Shown: positions 1-8,547 of the stretch, one piece after another
Numbering within the stretch: position 1 is the first letter of the stretch
Layout of the letters: each line of letters opens with the position of its first letter
Translations under genes and position numbers: made by a program
The notes under the pieces: generated by a model
Database searches by the model: none
What the model saw: only the letters and a program-made list of their open reading frames with translations
What the model was told of the DNA's origin: nothing
Assembly (NCBI RefSeq): GCF_030823405.1
Contig: NZ_JAUSXC010000001.1
Span: 3,145,001 to 3,209,000 of the forward strand
Direction of reading: 5' to 3'
Length of the DNA stretch: 64,000 bases
Source: Chryseobacterium ginsenosidimutans
GTDB taxonomy: Bacteria; Bacteroidota; Bacteroidia; Flavobacteriales; Weeksellaceae

Positions 1-424
1 CAATAACACGATGACAGGGGATTAAAATTGCTATTTTATTGATTCCGTTTGCAGTTCCAACGGCTCGAATTGCTTTTGGATTTCCTAAAAATTCTGACTG
101 CTGCTTGTAAGTTCTGATCTCGCCCATCGGAATTTCTCTTAAAAGTTGCCAAACTTTTTCTTGAAATTCAGTTCCTTTCACAAATATCGGAACATCAAAT
201 TTTTCTCTTTGGCCGTCAAAATATTCCTTTAATTCTTCCTCTAATTGTTTGAAATGATAATGCTCTTTTTCTACAATTTCAGCATTTAAAGATTTTGATA
301 AAGATGTGAATTGTTTTTGAATATTTTTACGGTCGGTGAATTCGAGCAGACAAATCCCTTCATCCAAAGCACAGGCAATCATTTCTCCGAGAGGGGTTTG
401 TATGGTTTTTTGGTGTATTATCAT
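1..424 (-). CDS. Methylated-DNA--protein-cysteine methyltransferase (partial, C-terminus off window)
   Basis: The product is an Ogt/MGMT-type enzyme. It repairs O6-alkylguanine by moving the alkyl group to its own cysteine. The minus-strand reading frame starts at 424 with MIIHQKTIQTPLGEM. It has the mixed N-terminal domain (PLGEMIACALDEGICLLEF) and then the DNA-binding segment with VWQLLREIPMGEIRTY and the turn AIRAVGTANGINKIA. The catalytic PCHRVI motif lies at the very edge, so only a short C-terminal tail is missing. No Ada-type regulatory domain precedes the start, so this is the single-domain form. The family call is firm; the exact ogt name is not certain. Confidence 0.93.
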   Translation of the reverse strand, partial: MIIHQKTIQTPLGEMIACALDEGICLLEFTDRKNIQKQFTSLSKSLNAEIVEKEHYHFKQLEEELKEYFDGQREKFDVPIFVKGTEFQEKVWQLLREIPMGEIRTYKQQSEFLGNPKAIRAVGTANGINKIAILIPCHRVI

Positions 425-470
425 TTTAATTTAGAAGATTTGTAACATGAATTTTCTGTCGACAGATTAA

Positions 471-1028
471 TTAATGGTATAATTTTTCAAATTCAAATAT
501 TTTTCTAAGAGTTTCTCTATCGGCTATTATATTAAAAGTTACCTTACTTTGGTATTCATTAAATCCGAAAACATATTTCACATTTTCATCTATAATTTCC
601 ATGTCGCCAAATTTTTGAATATTTCCCGGACTTTTTAACTCGTTGAAATTAAATTTCTCTACAAAATCATTCAATTGGTCTTTATTAATTGATACAAGTT
701 TTGCAAAAGGATCTGATTTATAATTTTTGTCAAAATCAACATCAATAGCAATCATTTGTGGAAAATGACCTCCTGTTTCGGTGTAAAAGAATTTAAGTTT
801 TCCGCATTTTTTACATTTCCACAAATCGGAACCATTGAATGGATATGATCCCAAAAATATCGCTGAATTATCGTTAGATCTAAATTCAAGGTAACTTAAA
901 TATCCAAAACTCCCATCATAGACCTCGAAAATTTTCTCATAATCAGTTAAAATCTTATGATCACATGGAATGTTTTTTACTGGATATTCCTGAAAAAAAG
1001 TATTAATGTTTTTTAGAGTGACTTTCAC
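471..1028 (-). CDS. Hypothetical protein with a CxxC pair
   Basis: This is a 185-residue cytoplasmic protein that I do not recognise. It has no signal peptide and no membrane segment. A WKCKKCGKLKFFYTETGGH stretch near residues 70-88 looks like half of a zinc-ribbon or a CxxC knuckle. The rest is acidic with alternating hydrophobic residues (IAIDVDFDK, MEIIDENVKYVFGF), as in small alpha/beta proteins. It lies between the alkyltransferase gene and the carB terminator on the same strand. A read-through unit is possible, but the strong terminator at 1070-1103 argues for its own promoter. The codons are AT-rich. Function unknown. Confidence 0.7.
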   Translation of the reverse strand: MKVTLKNINTFFQEYPVKNIPCDHKILTDYEKIFEVYDGSFGYLSYLEFRSNDNSAIFLGSYPFNGSDLWKCKKCGKLKFFYTETGGHFPQMIAIDVDFDKNYKSDPFAKLVSINKDQLNDFVEKFNFNELKSPGNIQKFGDMEIIDENVKYVFGFNEYQSKVTFNIIADRETLRKIFEFEKLYH

Positions 1029-1069
1029 TTACAAATTATTATTTCTTAATCTATTCAAATTTCATCAAA

Positions 1070-1103
1070 TAAAAAAAACCTCGCAAGAAAACTTACGAGG
1101 TTT
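1070..1103 (-). terminator. Intrinsic terminator after carB
   Basis: Read on the minus strand, a hairpin with CCTCG/CGAGG arms extended by AAG/CTT and a TTTT loop is followed by eight T residues. It begins about 20 nt after the carB stop and ends the pyrB-carA-carB transcript. Confidence 0.88.
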
Positions 1104-1123
1104 AAAATTTTATTTTTCGAAAA

Positions 1124-4100
1124 TTACATCGTTTCCATTTTGAAACTCATGCTTTCGATTACTTTCAAGATCGCTTCAACCGTATCCATTGATGTTAAAC
1201 AAGGTACACCGTTTTCAACACTCATTCTTCTGATCTGGAAACCGTCTCTTTCATACTGTTTTCCTTTCGTCATGGTATTGACAACATATTGAACTTTTCC
1301 TTTTTGAATCAAATCGATCAGGTTGACACTTTCTTCTCCTATTTTGTATCCGATCTTACATGGAATCCCTTGCTCTCCGAAGAATTTTGCAGTTCCTTCC
1401 GTTGCCCAGATTCTAAAACCAACCTCATGGAATCTCGCTGCCAAATCTGCAGCTTCCTGCTTGTGTTTATCAGCTACCGTGAACAAAATTGAGCCGTGCA
1501 TAGGAACTTTTCTTCCTGCTGCAACCAATCCTTTATAAAGAGCTTTCTCTAAAGTCGTGTCTTTCCCCATAACCTCTCCTGTAGACTTCATTTCTGGCCC
1601 TAGAGAGATGTCAACTTTCGTTAATTTTGAGAAAGAGAACACAGGAACTTTAACAAAAACTCCTTCTTTATTTGGAACCAATCCGTTTTTGTAACCTAAA
1701 TCTTTTAATTTCTGACCTAAAATTGCTTTTGTAGCAAGATTTGCCATCGGAACTTCTGTAATTTTGGATAAGAAAGGAACTGTTCTTGATGACCGTGGAT
1801 TCACTTCAATCACATATACGTTTCCTTCGAAAAGAACGTATTGAATATTCATTAAACCAATCACATTCAGTCCTTTAGCTAATCTTTCGGTATAATCTAC
1901 CAATGTATCAATTTCTGCCTGAGAAACATTCTGTGGCGGATACACTGCAATAGAATCACCCGAGTGAACTCCCGCTCTTTCAATATGCTCCATAATTCCA
2001 GGAATGATTACTGTTTCGCCGTCGCAGATCGCGTCGACTTCCACTTCTCTTCCTGTAATATAACGGTCAACTAAAACCGGCTGATCAGGACTTGCATCTA
2101 CCGCAAATTCCATATAATGAGCTAATTCTGCTTCATTGTAGACAATTTCCATTGCTCTACCTCCCAAAACATAGCTTGGACGAACCAAAACCGGATATCC
2201 GATTTCATTGGCAATTATAATTGCTTCTTCTTTTGACGTCGAAGTTTTCCCTAAAGGCTGAGGAATTCCCATTTCCTGAAGAGCTTTTTCAAACTTATCT
2301 CGGTTTTCAGCTCTGTCAAGATCTTCCAGTGAAGTTCCTAAAATCTTAACTCCGTAAGCTGCCAATTTATCTGCTAAATTGATCGCTGTTTGTCCACCAA
2401 ACTGTACTACGACACCTTTTGGTTTTTCCAGGTCGATAATGCTCATCACATCTTCTTCCGTCAAAGGTTCGAAGTATAATTTATCTGAAATCGAGAAGTC
2501 TGTAGAAACGGTTTCAGGGTTATTATTAATGATAATCGCCTCGTAACCCATTTCTTTGATCGCCCAAACCGAGTGAACCGTTGCGTAATCAAACTCAACT
2601 CCCTGCCCGATTCTAATCGGACCAGAACCTAAAACGATGATTTTTTCTTTATCGGTAACTACAGATTCGTTTTCCTCCTCGTAAGTTCCGTAGAAATATG
2701 GTGTTTCAGATTCAAATTCGGCAGCACAGGTGTCTACCATCTTGTAAACCGGAATAATTCCGTTTTCTTTTCTGAAATTGTACACTTCTCTTTGAGTAGA
2801 TTCCCACAGGTGAGCGATATTCTGATCTGAGAAACCTAATTTTTTAGACTGAATTAAAATTTCTTTGTCGAATCTGTTAGCTGCAATTGTCTTTTCGAAA
2901 TCAACTAATTTCTTTAATTTCCAGATGAAGAATTTATCGATTTTACTCCATTCTACGATTTGTTCCCAGTCGTAACCTCTTCTTAAAGCATCACAGATGA
3001 TGAACAATCTTTCGTCATCACAAACTCTGATTCTTCTTTCGATATCTTCGTCCGTTAAAGCTGCAGCCTGTTTTGTTTTTAAACCTAAATGTCTCAAACC
3101 TGTTTCCAGAGAACGCACCGCTTTCTGTAAAGACTCCTCGAAGTTTCTTCCGATCGCCATTACTTCACCAGTCGCTTTCATTTGAGTTGATAATCTTCTG
3201 TCTGCCGTTTCAAATTTATCAAAAGGGAATCTCGGGAATTTAGTGACCACATAATCCAAAGCCGGCTCGAAACATGCGTAAGTTTTTCCTGTAACCGGAT
3301 TCATGATTTCATCTAAAGTAAGTCCTACCGCAATTTTTGCAGCAATCTTAGCAATCGGATAACCTGTTGCTTTTGATGCTAAAGCTGATGATCGGGAAAC
3401 TCTTGGGTTCACTTCGATGATGTAATATTCAAATGAATGTGGGTCTAAAGCCAACTGTACGTTGCATCCTCCTTCAATTCCTAAAGCTCTGATGATTTTC
3501 AGTGAAGCGTTTCTCAACATCTGATATTCTCTGTCAGAAAGCGTCTGAGAAGGCGCTACAACGATTGAGTCACCTGTGTGAACTCCAACCGGATCTATAT
3601 TTTCCATGTTACAAACCACAATTGCGTTGTCGTTTGCATCACGCATTACTTCGTATTCGATTTCTTTGAAACCTGCGATTGATCTTTCGATCAGACATTG
3701 TGTTACAGGACTGTATTTTAATCCTAATTCAGCAATTTCTTTTAATTCAGCTTCGTTGGCAGCGATTCCACCACCTGTTCCACCCATCGTGAAGGCAGGA
3801 CGAACAATTACAGGATAACCGATTTCTTCAGCAAAGCTCAATGCTCCTTCAACCGTAGTTACGATATCAGATTCAGGAACCGGTTCGTTCAATTCTCTCA
3901 TCAATTCACGGAAAAGATCTCTGTCTTCCGCTCTGTTGATCGCAGAAAGCGTTGTTCCAAGAACCTCAACTTTACATTCTTCAAGGATTCCTGATTTTTC
4001 TAATTCTACCGCCATATTCAGACCAGTTTGCCCACCAAGAGTCGGTAAAAGTGCATCCGGACGCTCTTTTCTGATGATGTGACTTACAAATTGAAGTGAA

Positions 4101-4306
4101 ATCGGCTCGATATATACTTTATCAGCGATTTCAACATCTGTCATGATCGTTGCAGGGTTTGAATTGATCAAAATTACCTTGTACCCTTCTTCTCTCAAAG
4201 ACAGGCAAGCCTGCGTTCCTGCGTAATCAAATTCTGCCGCCTGACCGATGATGATTGGTCCTGAACCGATTACTAAAATTGTTTTTATATCTGTACGTTT
4301 TGCCAT
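1124..4306 (-). CDS. carB: Carbamoyl-phosphate synthase large subunit
   Basis: This subunit makes carbamoyl phosphate from bicarbonate, ATP and the ammonia delivered by CarA. It feeds both UMP and arginine synthesis. The 1060 residues show the family's internal duplication. Two Rossmann-like preATP-grasp starts ([19 protein letters not shown] near residue 12, [18 protein letters not shown] near 550) each lead an ATP-grasp domain with [17 protein letters not shown] or [19 protein letters not shown]. The C-terminal 120 residues form the MGS-like allosteric domain ([15 protein letters not shown]). The length is normal. It is the last gene of the pyrB-carA-carB operon, separated from carA by 157 nt that hold a palindromic element. 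Confidence 0.98.
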   Translation of the reverse strand: MAKRTDIKTILVIGSGPIIIGQAAEFDYAGTQACLSLREEGYKVILINSNPATIMTDVEIADKVYIEPISLQFVSHIIRKERPDALLPTLGGQTGLNMAVELEKSGILEECKVEVLGTTLSAINRAEDRDLFRELMRELNEPVPESDIVTTVEGALSFAEEIGYPVIVRPAFTMGGTGGGIAANEAELKEIAELGLKYSPVTQCLIERSIAGFKEIEYEVMRDANDNAIVVCNMENIDPVGVHTGDSIVVAPSQTLSDREYQMLRNASLKIIRALGIEGGCNVQLALDPHSFEYYIIEVNPRVSRSSALASKATGYPIAKIAAKIAVGLTLDEIMNPVTGKTYACFEPALDYVVTKFPRFPFDKFETADRRLSTQMKATGEVMAIGRNFEESLQKAVRSLETGLRHLGLKTKQAAALTDEDIERRIRVCDDERLFIICDALRRGYDWEQIVEWSKIDKFFIWKLKKLVDFEKTIAANRFDKEILIQSKKLGFSDQNIAHLWESTQREVYNFRKENGIIPVYKMVDTCAAEFESETPYFYGTYEEENESVVTDKEKIIVLGSGPIRIGQGVEFDYATVHSVWAIKEMGYEAIIINNNPETVSTDFSISDKLYFEPLTEEDVMSIIDLEKPKGVVVQFGGQTAINLADKLAAYGVKILGTSLEDLDRAENRDKFEKALQEMGIPQPLGKTSTSKEEAIIIANEIGYPVLVRPSYVLGGRAMEIVYNEAELAHYMEFAVDASPDQPVLVDRYITGREVEVDAICDGETVIIPGIMEHIERAGVHSGDSIAVYPPQNVSQAEIDTLVDYTERLAKGLNVIGLMNIQYVLFEGNVYVIEVNPRSSRTVPFLSKITEVPMANLATKAILGQKLKDLGYKNGLVPNKEGVFVKVPVFSFSKLTKVDISLGPEMKSTGEVMGKDTTLEKALYKGLVAAGRKVPMHGSILFTVADKHKQEAADLAARFHEVGFRIWATEGTAKFFGEQGIPCKIGYKIGEESVNLIDLIQKGKVQYVVNTMTKGKQYERDGFQIRRMSVENGVPCLTSMDTVEAILKVIESMSFKMETM

Positions 4307-4391
4307 TTTTTTGTTTTAATTAGATGCTAGAAGTTAAATAATTAGCTGTTAGACTTGTAGCATGTGTTGGTTTTTAGTTGATCTTTACACA

Positions 4392-4453
4392 TTGTCATTT
4401 CGAGAAATCTGTTAAATTCTTACATTAGGTTTTCGCTTCATGCAAAATGACAA
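4392..4453. repeat. Inverted repeat element TTGTCATTT...AAATGACAA
   Basis: The termini TTGTCATTT (4392-4400) and AAATGACAA (4445-4453) are exact inverted repeats about 44 nt apart. The element fills much of the carA-carB gap. A second element with nearly the same termini (TTGTCATTC/GAATGACAA) lies at 13088-13162. This suggests a dispersed non-coding family that can fold as a hairpin in the transcript. No ORF lies inside. Confidence 0.65.
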
Positions 4454-4463
4454 ACTAACTTTC

Positions 4464-5549
4464 TTATTGATTCTTCTTATTTTTAAAATCCTCCATTAAA
4501 TGGATGAAATCATCAAATAAATAGTTCGCATCTTCTGGACCTGGGCTTGCTTCCGGGTGATACTGAACTGAAAAACAAGGGTGAATTTTATGTTTCAGAC
4601 CTTCATTTGTTCTGTCGTTCAATGCGATGTGTGTTTCTATTAAATCTGTTCCTTTCAAACTTTCCTGATCAACTGCATAACCGTGATTTTGAGAAGTGAT
4701 GGCCACTTTATTTTTCTCTAAATCCAACACTGGGTGATTTCCCCCTCTGTGTCCGAATTTTAACTTAAACGTTTTTGCGCCACAAGCCAAACCGATTAAT
4801 TGGTGTCCTAAACAGATTCCGAAGATTGGAACTTTTCCTAATAATCCGCGAATCATTTCCAACGCTTGTTGATTGTCTTCCGGATCTCCAGGACCGTTTG
4901 ACAACATGATTCCGTCCGGATCCATTAATAAAATTTCTTCCGCAGTTGTGTCTTGTGAAACTACGATAATGTCGCAACTTCTTTGAGACAACTCTCTGAT
5001 AATCCCTAATTTAGAACCAAAATCTACCAGTACTACTTTAAAACCCCTTCCCGGATTGGCGTAAGGTGTTTTTGTAGAAACCTGCTCCACCTGATTGGTT
5101 GGGAACGTTGTTGATTTTAATTCTGAAACTACGGTATTATCATCACTATCAGCATTGACGATTTTGCCTTTCACTACTCCGGAATTACGAAGAATTCTTG
5201 TCAGTCTTCTTGTGTCGATCCCCGAAATTCCTGAAAGGTTTTTCTTTTTAAATAATTCATCTAAAGTAATCTGAGTACGGAAATTGGATGGCAAATCACA
5301 AATCTCTTTTACGATAAGACCTTTGATAGCCGGCTCAATACTCTCATAATCATCTCTATTAATCCCATAGTTTCCGATAAGCGGATAGGTCATGCAAACA
5401 ATCTGACCGCAATAAGATGGGTCAGAAATCAGTTCCTGATACCCTGTCATTCCGGTATTGAAAACCACCTCTCCCGCTGTTTCCAATTCTGTTCCGAAAC
5501 CTTCTCCATGAAACACTTCACCGGACTCCAGTATTAACTTTTTCTTCAT
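4464..5549 (-). CDS. carA: Carbamoyl-phosphate synthase small (glutaminase) subunit
   Basis: CarA hydrolyses glutamine and channels ammonia to CarB. The 361-residue protein has the N-terminal CPSase domain (FGTELETAGEVVFNTGMTGY, near residues 18-37). The class I glutamine amidotransferase domain follows. Its nucleophile motif is GICLGHQLIGLA, and the catalytic His/Glu are in SVQYHPEASPGP. It starts 45 nt after pyrB and lies upstream of carB, so the complex is made from one mRNA. There is no arginine-specific second copy in the window, so this enzyme probably serves both PyrB and ArgF'. Confidence 0.98.
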   Translation of the reverse strand: MKKKLILESGEVFHGEGFGTELETAGEVVFNTGMTGYQELISDPSYCGQIVCMTYPLIGNYGINRDDYESIEPAIKGLIVKEICDLPSNFRTQITLDELFKKKNLSGISGIDTRRLTRILRNSGVVKGKIVNADSDDNTVVSELKSTTFPTNQVEQVSTKTPYANPGRGFKVVLVDFGSKLGIIRELSQRSCDIIVVSQDTTAEEILLMDPDGIMLSNGPGDPEDNQQALEMIRGLLGKVPIFGICLGHQLIGLACGAKTFKLKFGHRGGNHPVLDLEKNKVAITSQNHGYAVDQESLKGTDLIETHIALNDRTNEGLKHKIHPCFSVQYHPEASPGPEDANYLFDDFIHLMEDFKNKKNQ

Positions 5550-5594
5550 TTTTATTTAGATTTTCTTTTTATTCTTTCTATTTTACTTTTACAA

Positions 5595-6485
5595 TTATTT
5601 GAAGCTATATCCTTCTTTTTCCAAAGCTTCTTTAAGAATTGCCATTCTTGCGAAAACTCCGTTCTGCATTTGTTTAAAAACTCTTGAACGTTCGCATTCC
5701 ACCAAGTCGGTATCAATCTCAACGCCTCTGTTGATCGGTGCTGGGTGCATGATGATGGCTTCTTTTTTCATTGCTTTTTCTCTTTCTTTCGTCAAACCGT
5801 ATTTTCTGTGGTAATCTGAAGCGGAAAAGCTCATTTTCGCATCGTGTCTTTCGTGTTGGATTCTTAATAACATTAAAACATCCACTTCTTTAATCAATTC
5901 ATCTACTGAAAGATAAGTTCCGTTAATTAAAGCTCCTTCATCAAACCATTGTTCAGGTCCTGAAAAATATACTTTTGCTCCTAATCTTCTTAATGCTTCG
6001 GCATTTGAATTGGCAACACGACTGTGTTTTACGTCTCCTACAATTCCTACTTTTAAACCTTCAAACTTTCCGAATTCCTGATAAATCGTCATCAAATCCA
6101 GCATACATTGAGAAGGATGGTTTCCCGTTCCGTCTCCTCCGTTGATTACTGGAATTTTAATATTTTTTAATTCATCAAAATATCTGTCTTTCTTATCTCT
6201 TATCACGACAAGGTTTACACCCAAGCTTTCAATCGTTTTTACGGTATCATATAAACTCTCCCCTTTGTTCACAGAACTGTTTGCTGCATCAAAAGGAACG
6301 ACTTGCAATCCTAATTTTCTTTCGGCAATATCGAAGCTCGTTTTCGTTCTCGTACTGTCTTCAAAGAAGAGATTTGAACAAAAAACTTCTCCTTCAATTT
6401 TGGCAGTTTTCCCGTTAGCAAAAGCCAGTGCTTCTGTTACTATACTGTTGATTCTCTCGGTGCTTAGTTCTGTAATCGTAAACAT
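5595..6485 (-). CDS. pyrB: Aspartate carbamoyltransferase catalytic subunit
   Basis: PyrB condenses carbamoyl phosphate with L-aspartate, the committed step of pyrimidine synthesis. The 296 residues carry the carbamoyl-phosphate signature [11 protein letters not shown] (near 42-52), a [10 protein letters not shown] loop, [13 protein letters not shown] for the aspartate domain, and [11 protein letters not shown] near the end. No pyrI gene is nearby, so the trimer may lack the E. coli-type regulatory subunit. A leader peptide and terminator directly upstream (6507-6604) point to transcription attenuation. The terminator's T-tract ends about 20 nt before the ATG. Confidence 0.97.
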   Translation of the reverse strand: MFTITELSTERINSIVTEALAFANGKTAKIEGEVFCSNLFFEDSTRTKTSFDIAERKLGLQVVPFDAANSSVNKGESLYDTVKTIESLGVNLVVIRDKKDRYFDELKNIKIPVINGGDGTGNHPSQCMLDLMTIYQEFGKFEGLKVGIVGDVKHSRVANSNAEALRRLGAKVYFSGPEQWFDEGALINGTYLSVDELIKEVDVLMLLRIQHERHDAKMSFSASDYHRKYGLTKEREKAMKKEAIIMHPAPINRGVEIDTDLVECERSRVFKQMQNGVFARMAILKEALEKEGYSFK

Positions 6486-6506
6486 AATATCTTAATTTTT
6501 GAACAT

Positions 6507-6534
6507 AAAAAAAGCGAAGAAAATATCTTCGCTT
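6507..6534 (-). terminator. Attenuator terminator in the pyrB leader
   Basis: On the minus strand a 9-bp stem (AAGCGAAGA/TCTTCGCTT) with a 5-nt loop runs into seven T residues at 6507-6513. It ends only about 20 nt before pyrB and overlaps the leader-ORF stop codon by two bases. Because it lies between the promoter and pyrB it must be conditional, not an end-of-operon terminator. A ribosome on the leader stop codon would cover the 5' arm and prevent folding. Confidence 0.85.
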
Positions 6535-6604
6535 AAAATAAATAAATATCGTAAAGGGCGTCTACGCCCGGTAATTCTAATGATATAAATACTGTGTTAT
6601 TCAT
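6533..6604 (-). CDS. Putative pyr-operon leader peptide (PyrL-like, 23 aa)
   Basis: A 23-codon ORF begins MNNTVFISLELPG and ends DALYDIYLF, then TAA. The stop codon overlaps the first bases of the attenuator stem. The final codons lie in a U-rich run (UUUAUUUAUUUUAA). A GGGCG/CGCCC hairpin (6556-6569) lies 20-30 nt before that, where a polymerase-pausing hairpin would be expected. The ATG is only six bases after the -7 box, so the mRNA would be almost leaderless. The peptide does not resemble E. coli PyrL in sequence; the likeness is in layout only. There is no evidence that it is translated other than this arrangement. Confidence 0.65.
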   Translation of the reverse strand: MNNTVFISLELPGVDALYDIYLF

Positions 6605-6610
6605 TAGGTG

Positions 6611-6642
6611 CAAAGATATAACATTTCTGCGAACTGACAAAA
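6611..6642 (-). promoter_or_regulatory. Bacteroidetes-type promoter of the pyr operon
   Basis: On the minus strand, TTTTG (6638-6642) is followed after exactly 19 nt by TATCTTTG (6611-6618). This matches the Bacteroidetes primary-sigma consensus TTTG / TAnnTTTG. It is the best promoter match seen in the window. Transcription should begin just before the leader-peptide ATG at 6604. Confidence 0.8.
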
Positions 6643-6700
6643 CCGATTTTTAGATTAAATTAAAAAATATTAATATCCCTTTATTTTCATTTTTAAATAC

Positions 6701-6708
6701 TATTTTTG
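6701..6708 (+). promoter_or_regulatory. Candidate -7 box for the Lrp-family gene
   Basis: TATTTTTG matches TAnnTTTG and lies 21 nt before the chosen ATG at 6730. A clear -33 box is not visible. It also argues against the upstream TTG at 6706 as a start codon, because that codon overlaps the box. Confidence 0.45.
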
Positions 6709-6729
6709 TTAAAATTCAACCTCCTCTTT

Positions 6730-7191
6730 ATGGATTTAAAAGATAAAATGATTCTCAGTATCATTCAGGAAGACTCTACTTATTCTGTAAAAGAAATTTC
6801 AGAAAAGATCGGTCTTACCTTTACTCCGACCTATGAGCGCATCAAACAACTGGAGAAACAGGGAATTATTGAAAAATATGTAGGTCTTTTGAATCGTGAA
6901 AAACTAGGCTTAAATATTGTCGTTTATTGCAACGTACGTCTGAAAGAACAATCGAAGAAAGTGTTGGAAACTTTTGAGAAAAATATCATGCAACACGATG
7001 AAGTTCAGGAAATTATCAGCCTTTCCGGCGAATACGACTACATGCTGAAAATTATCGCAAAAGATATTAATTCTTATAATGATTTTACAGTCAACGTCAT
7101 TTCAAACATTCCTAATATTGGGCAATATCACAGTTCTATTGTGCTTCATGAGGTGAAAAAGTCTACTAAGTTTAAGATTGATTTGGGGTAA
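6730..7191 (+). CDS. Lrp/AsnC-family transcriptional regulator
   Basis: These are small DNA-binding proteins whose C-terminal RAM domain binds amino acids and assembles octamers. Residues 1-50 hold the winged helix-turn-helix (YSVKEISEKIGL, TPTYERIKQLEKQGII). Residues 60-150 hold the RAM domain (EIISLSGEYDYMLKIIAKD, and PNIGQYHSSIVLHEVK). The start was taken at MDLKDKMILSIIQ because a TTG eight codons upstream falls in the -7 box. It is divergent from pyrB and a few kb from the arg operon. A role in sensing arginine or another amino acid is possible but unproven. Confidence 0.93.
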   Translation: MDLKDKMILSIIQEDSTYSVKEISEKIGLTFTPTYERIKQLEKQGIIEKYVGLLNREKLGLNIVVYCNVRLKEQSKKVLETFEKNIMQHDEVQEIISLSGEYDYMLKIIAKDINSYNDFTVNVISNIPNIGQYHSSIVLHEVKKSTKFKIDLG

Positions 7192-7211
7192 ACTTTTACA
7201 AATTAGATATT

Positions 7212-8519
7212 ATGCTCTTTTTTATACCAACAATATCCGCAGTTCAAGCTGATTCATTCTTAAATAATTCTATTATTCCATTTATAGAAAGTTATGGTTA
7301 TGAAATTTTAAAAAATAAAAAAATTTATAGCATAACTTTCATTCACAATGGAAAAGAAATTACAGATACTGTAAACTGCAAAAGTGTTTCTAACAATGAA
7401 GTTGTATTTGTAATATTAGAAACCAAAGATTTATTTTTAGTATGTACTACTAAAAGAGGTATCACTGGTGGGGAACCTATGATTACAGCTAAAAAGTCGG
7501 TTTTAAAAGTGATTTATTTTGATGATGTAAAATTAAATAGTTTTAAATATGGAGATTGGGTTTATAAATTGGAAAATGGAAATCATGAGGTTGAAGCTCC
7601 TAAAGAAGCTCCAAAATCCGTATTTAAATATTATTCTAACAATTTAAATTCTAGAAATGCTCTTATAAATCAGTATTTATTTTGTAGTCATCCTTATCAT
7701 TTAAATGATTCAATGGACTCTACGGATTTGTTATGGGATTTTTCTAATCTTTCTGAAGCATTATATTTAAAGTTTTATGATCAATATGATTTTGAGAATT
7801 CAATCGAAATTAATTATTTAAAAGAGAAAGAAAACGGTTTTAAACAAATAAAACATTTGTTTTACAATATGATTACTAATTGTACTGGAATAATATCACT
7901 AACAACTCAACCACTTCACACATTAATGTGGGCACATTATTCAACTGAAAAAGGATTTATGATTGAATTAGATTGGGAAGTGGTAAAAAATAATTTACCT
8001 ATCTTAAATGATGAAATAACTAATTATGTCTTTTTTCCTATACAATACGTTGAAAATCTAGAAAGTATTGATTTTTTCTTGAATAATTGCAAATCACCTG
8101 ATGTACCATTTCTTTATTCGATTGGTGTAAAAAGGAACGATTGGAGATATGAGGATGAATGGAGATTTGTTACTTATTCTCAAGGATACGGAATTCCTAA
8201 TTCTCTTCTATCACCATTTGACAACATTCAAGGTATTGTTGAAAGAAAAGTTTATTACCCAAAAGATGCAATAAAATCAATAACTCTTGGAAAACAATTT
8301 TTTAATGGTGAAAATGTAGAAGAGCTAATTGATTCTTTAACATATAAAATTAAAAATAGTACGGATGATTTGGAGTTCATTAACTTTTTAATAGAAAATT
8401 TTAATGATCGAATCTACCTCTGTGGTGAGTATGAAAAGGCAAAAAAATTCACAAGAAGTTCAGAAAGAATTAGCTTTAAAAAAATTGACAATCAAACAAT
8501 TAATATTGAAAGACATTAA
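7212..8519 (+). CDS. DUF2971 domain protein, long form
   Basis: The 435-residue product has a DUF2971 core. Around residues 225-255 lies GIISLTTQPLHTLMWAHY followed by KGFMIELDW, and near 314 lies EDEWRFVTY. These are hallmarks of the family (S-L-x-x-x-x-x-x-L-M-W-x-H-Y ... G-x-x-I-E, and the later E-W-R-F). The first 120 residues form an extra domain I do not recognise, rich in beta-like stretches. Biochemical function is unknown. It starts 20 nt after the Lrp-type gene on the same strand and converges on argH. It is visibly more AT-rich than its neighbours, which suggests acquisition. A shorter paralogue lies at 55176-55946. Confidence 0.8.
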   Translation: MLFFIPTISAVQADSFLNNSIIPFIESYGYEILKNKKIYSITFIHNGKEITDTVNCKSVSNNEVVFVILETKDLFLVCTTKRGITGGEPMITAKKSVLKVIYFDDVKLNSFKYGDWVYKLENGNHEVEAPKEAPKSVFKYYSNNLNSRNALINQYLFCSHPYHLNDSMDSTDLLWDFSNLSEALYLKFYDQYDFENSIEINYLKEKENGFKQIKHLFYNMITNCTGIISLTTQPLHTLMWAHYSTEKGFMIELDWEVVKNNLPILNDEITNYVFFPIQYVENLESIDFFLNNCKSPDVPFLYSIGVKRNDWRYEDEWRFVTYSQGYGIPNSLLSPFDNIQGIVERKVYYPKDAIKSITLGKQFFNGENVEELIDSLTYKIKNSTDDLEFINFLIENFNDRIYLCGEYEKAKKFTRSSERISFKKIDNQTINIERH

Positions 8520-8547
8520 GAAAAATTTGATCATAATTCAAATCATT

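Noticed and set aside
6706..6729. TTG start eight codons upstream for the Lrp-type gene
   Set aside because: The TTG is part of the TATTTTTG promoter box, and the added residues do not fit the family N-terminus.
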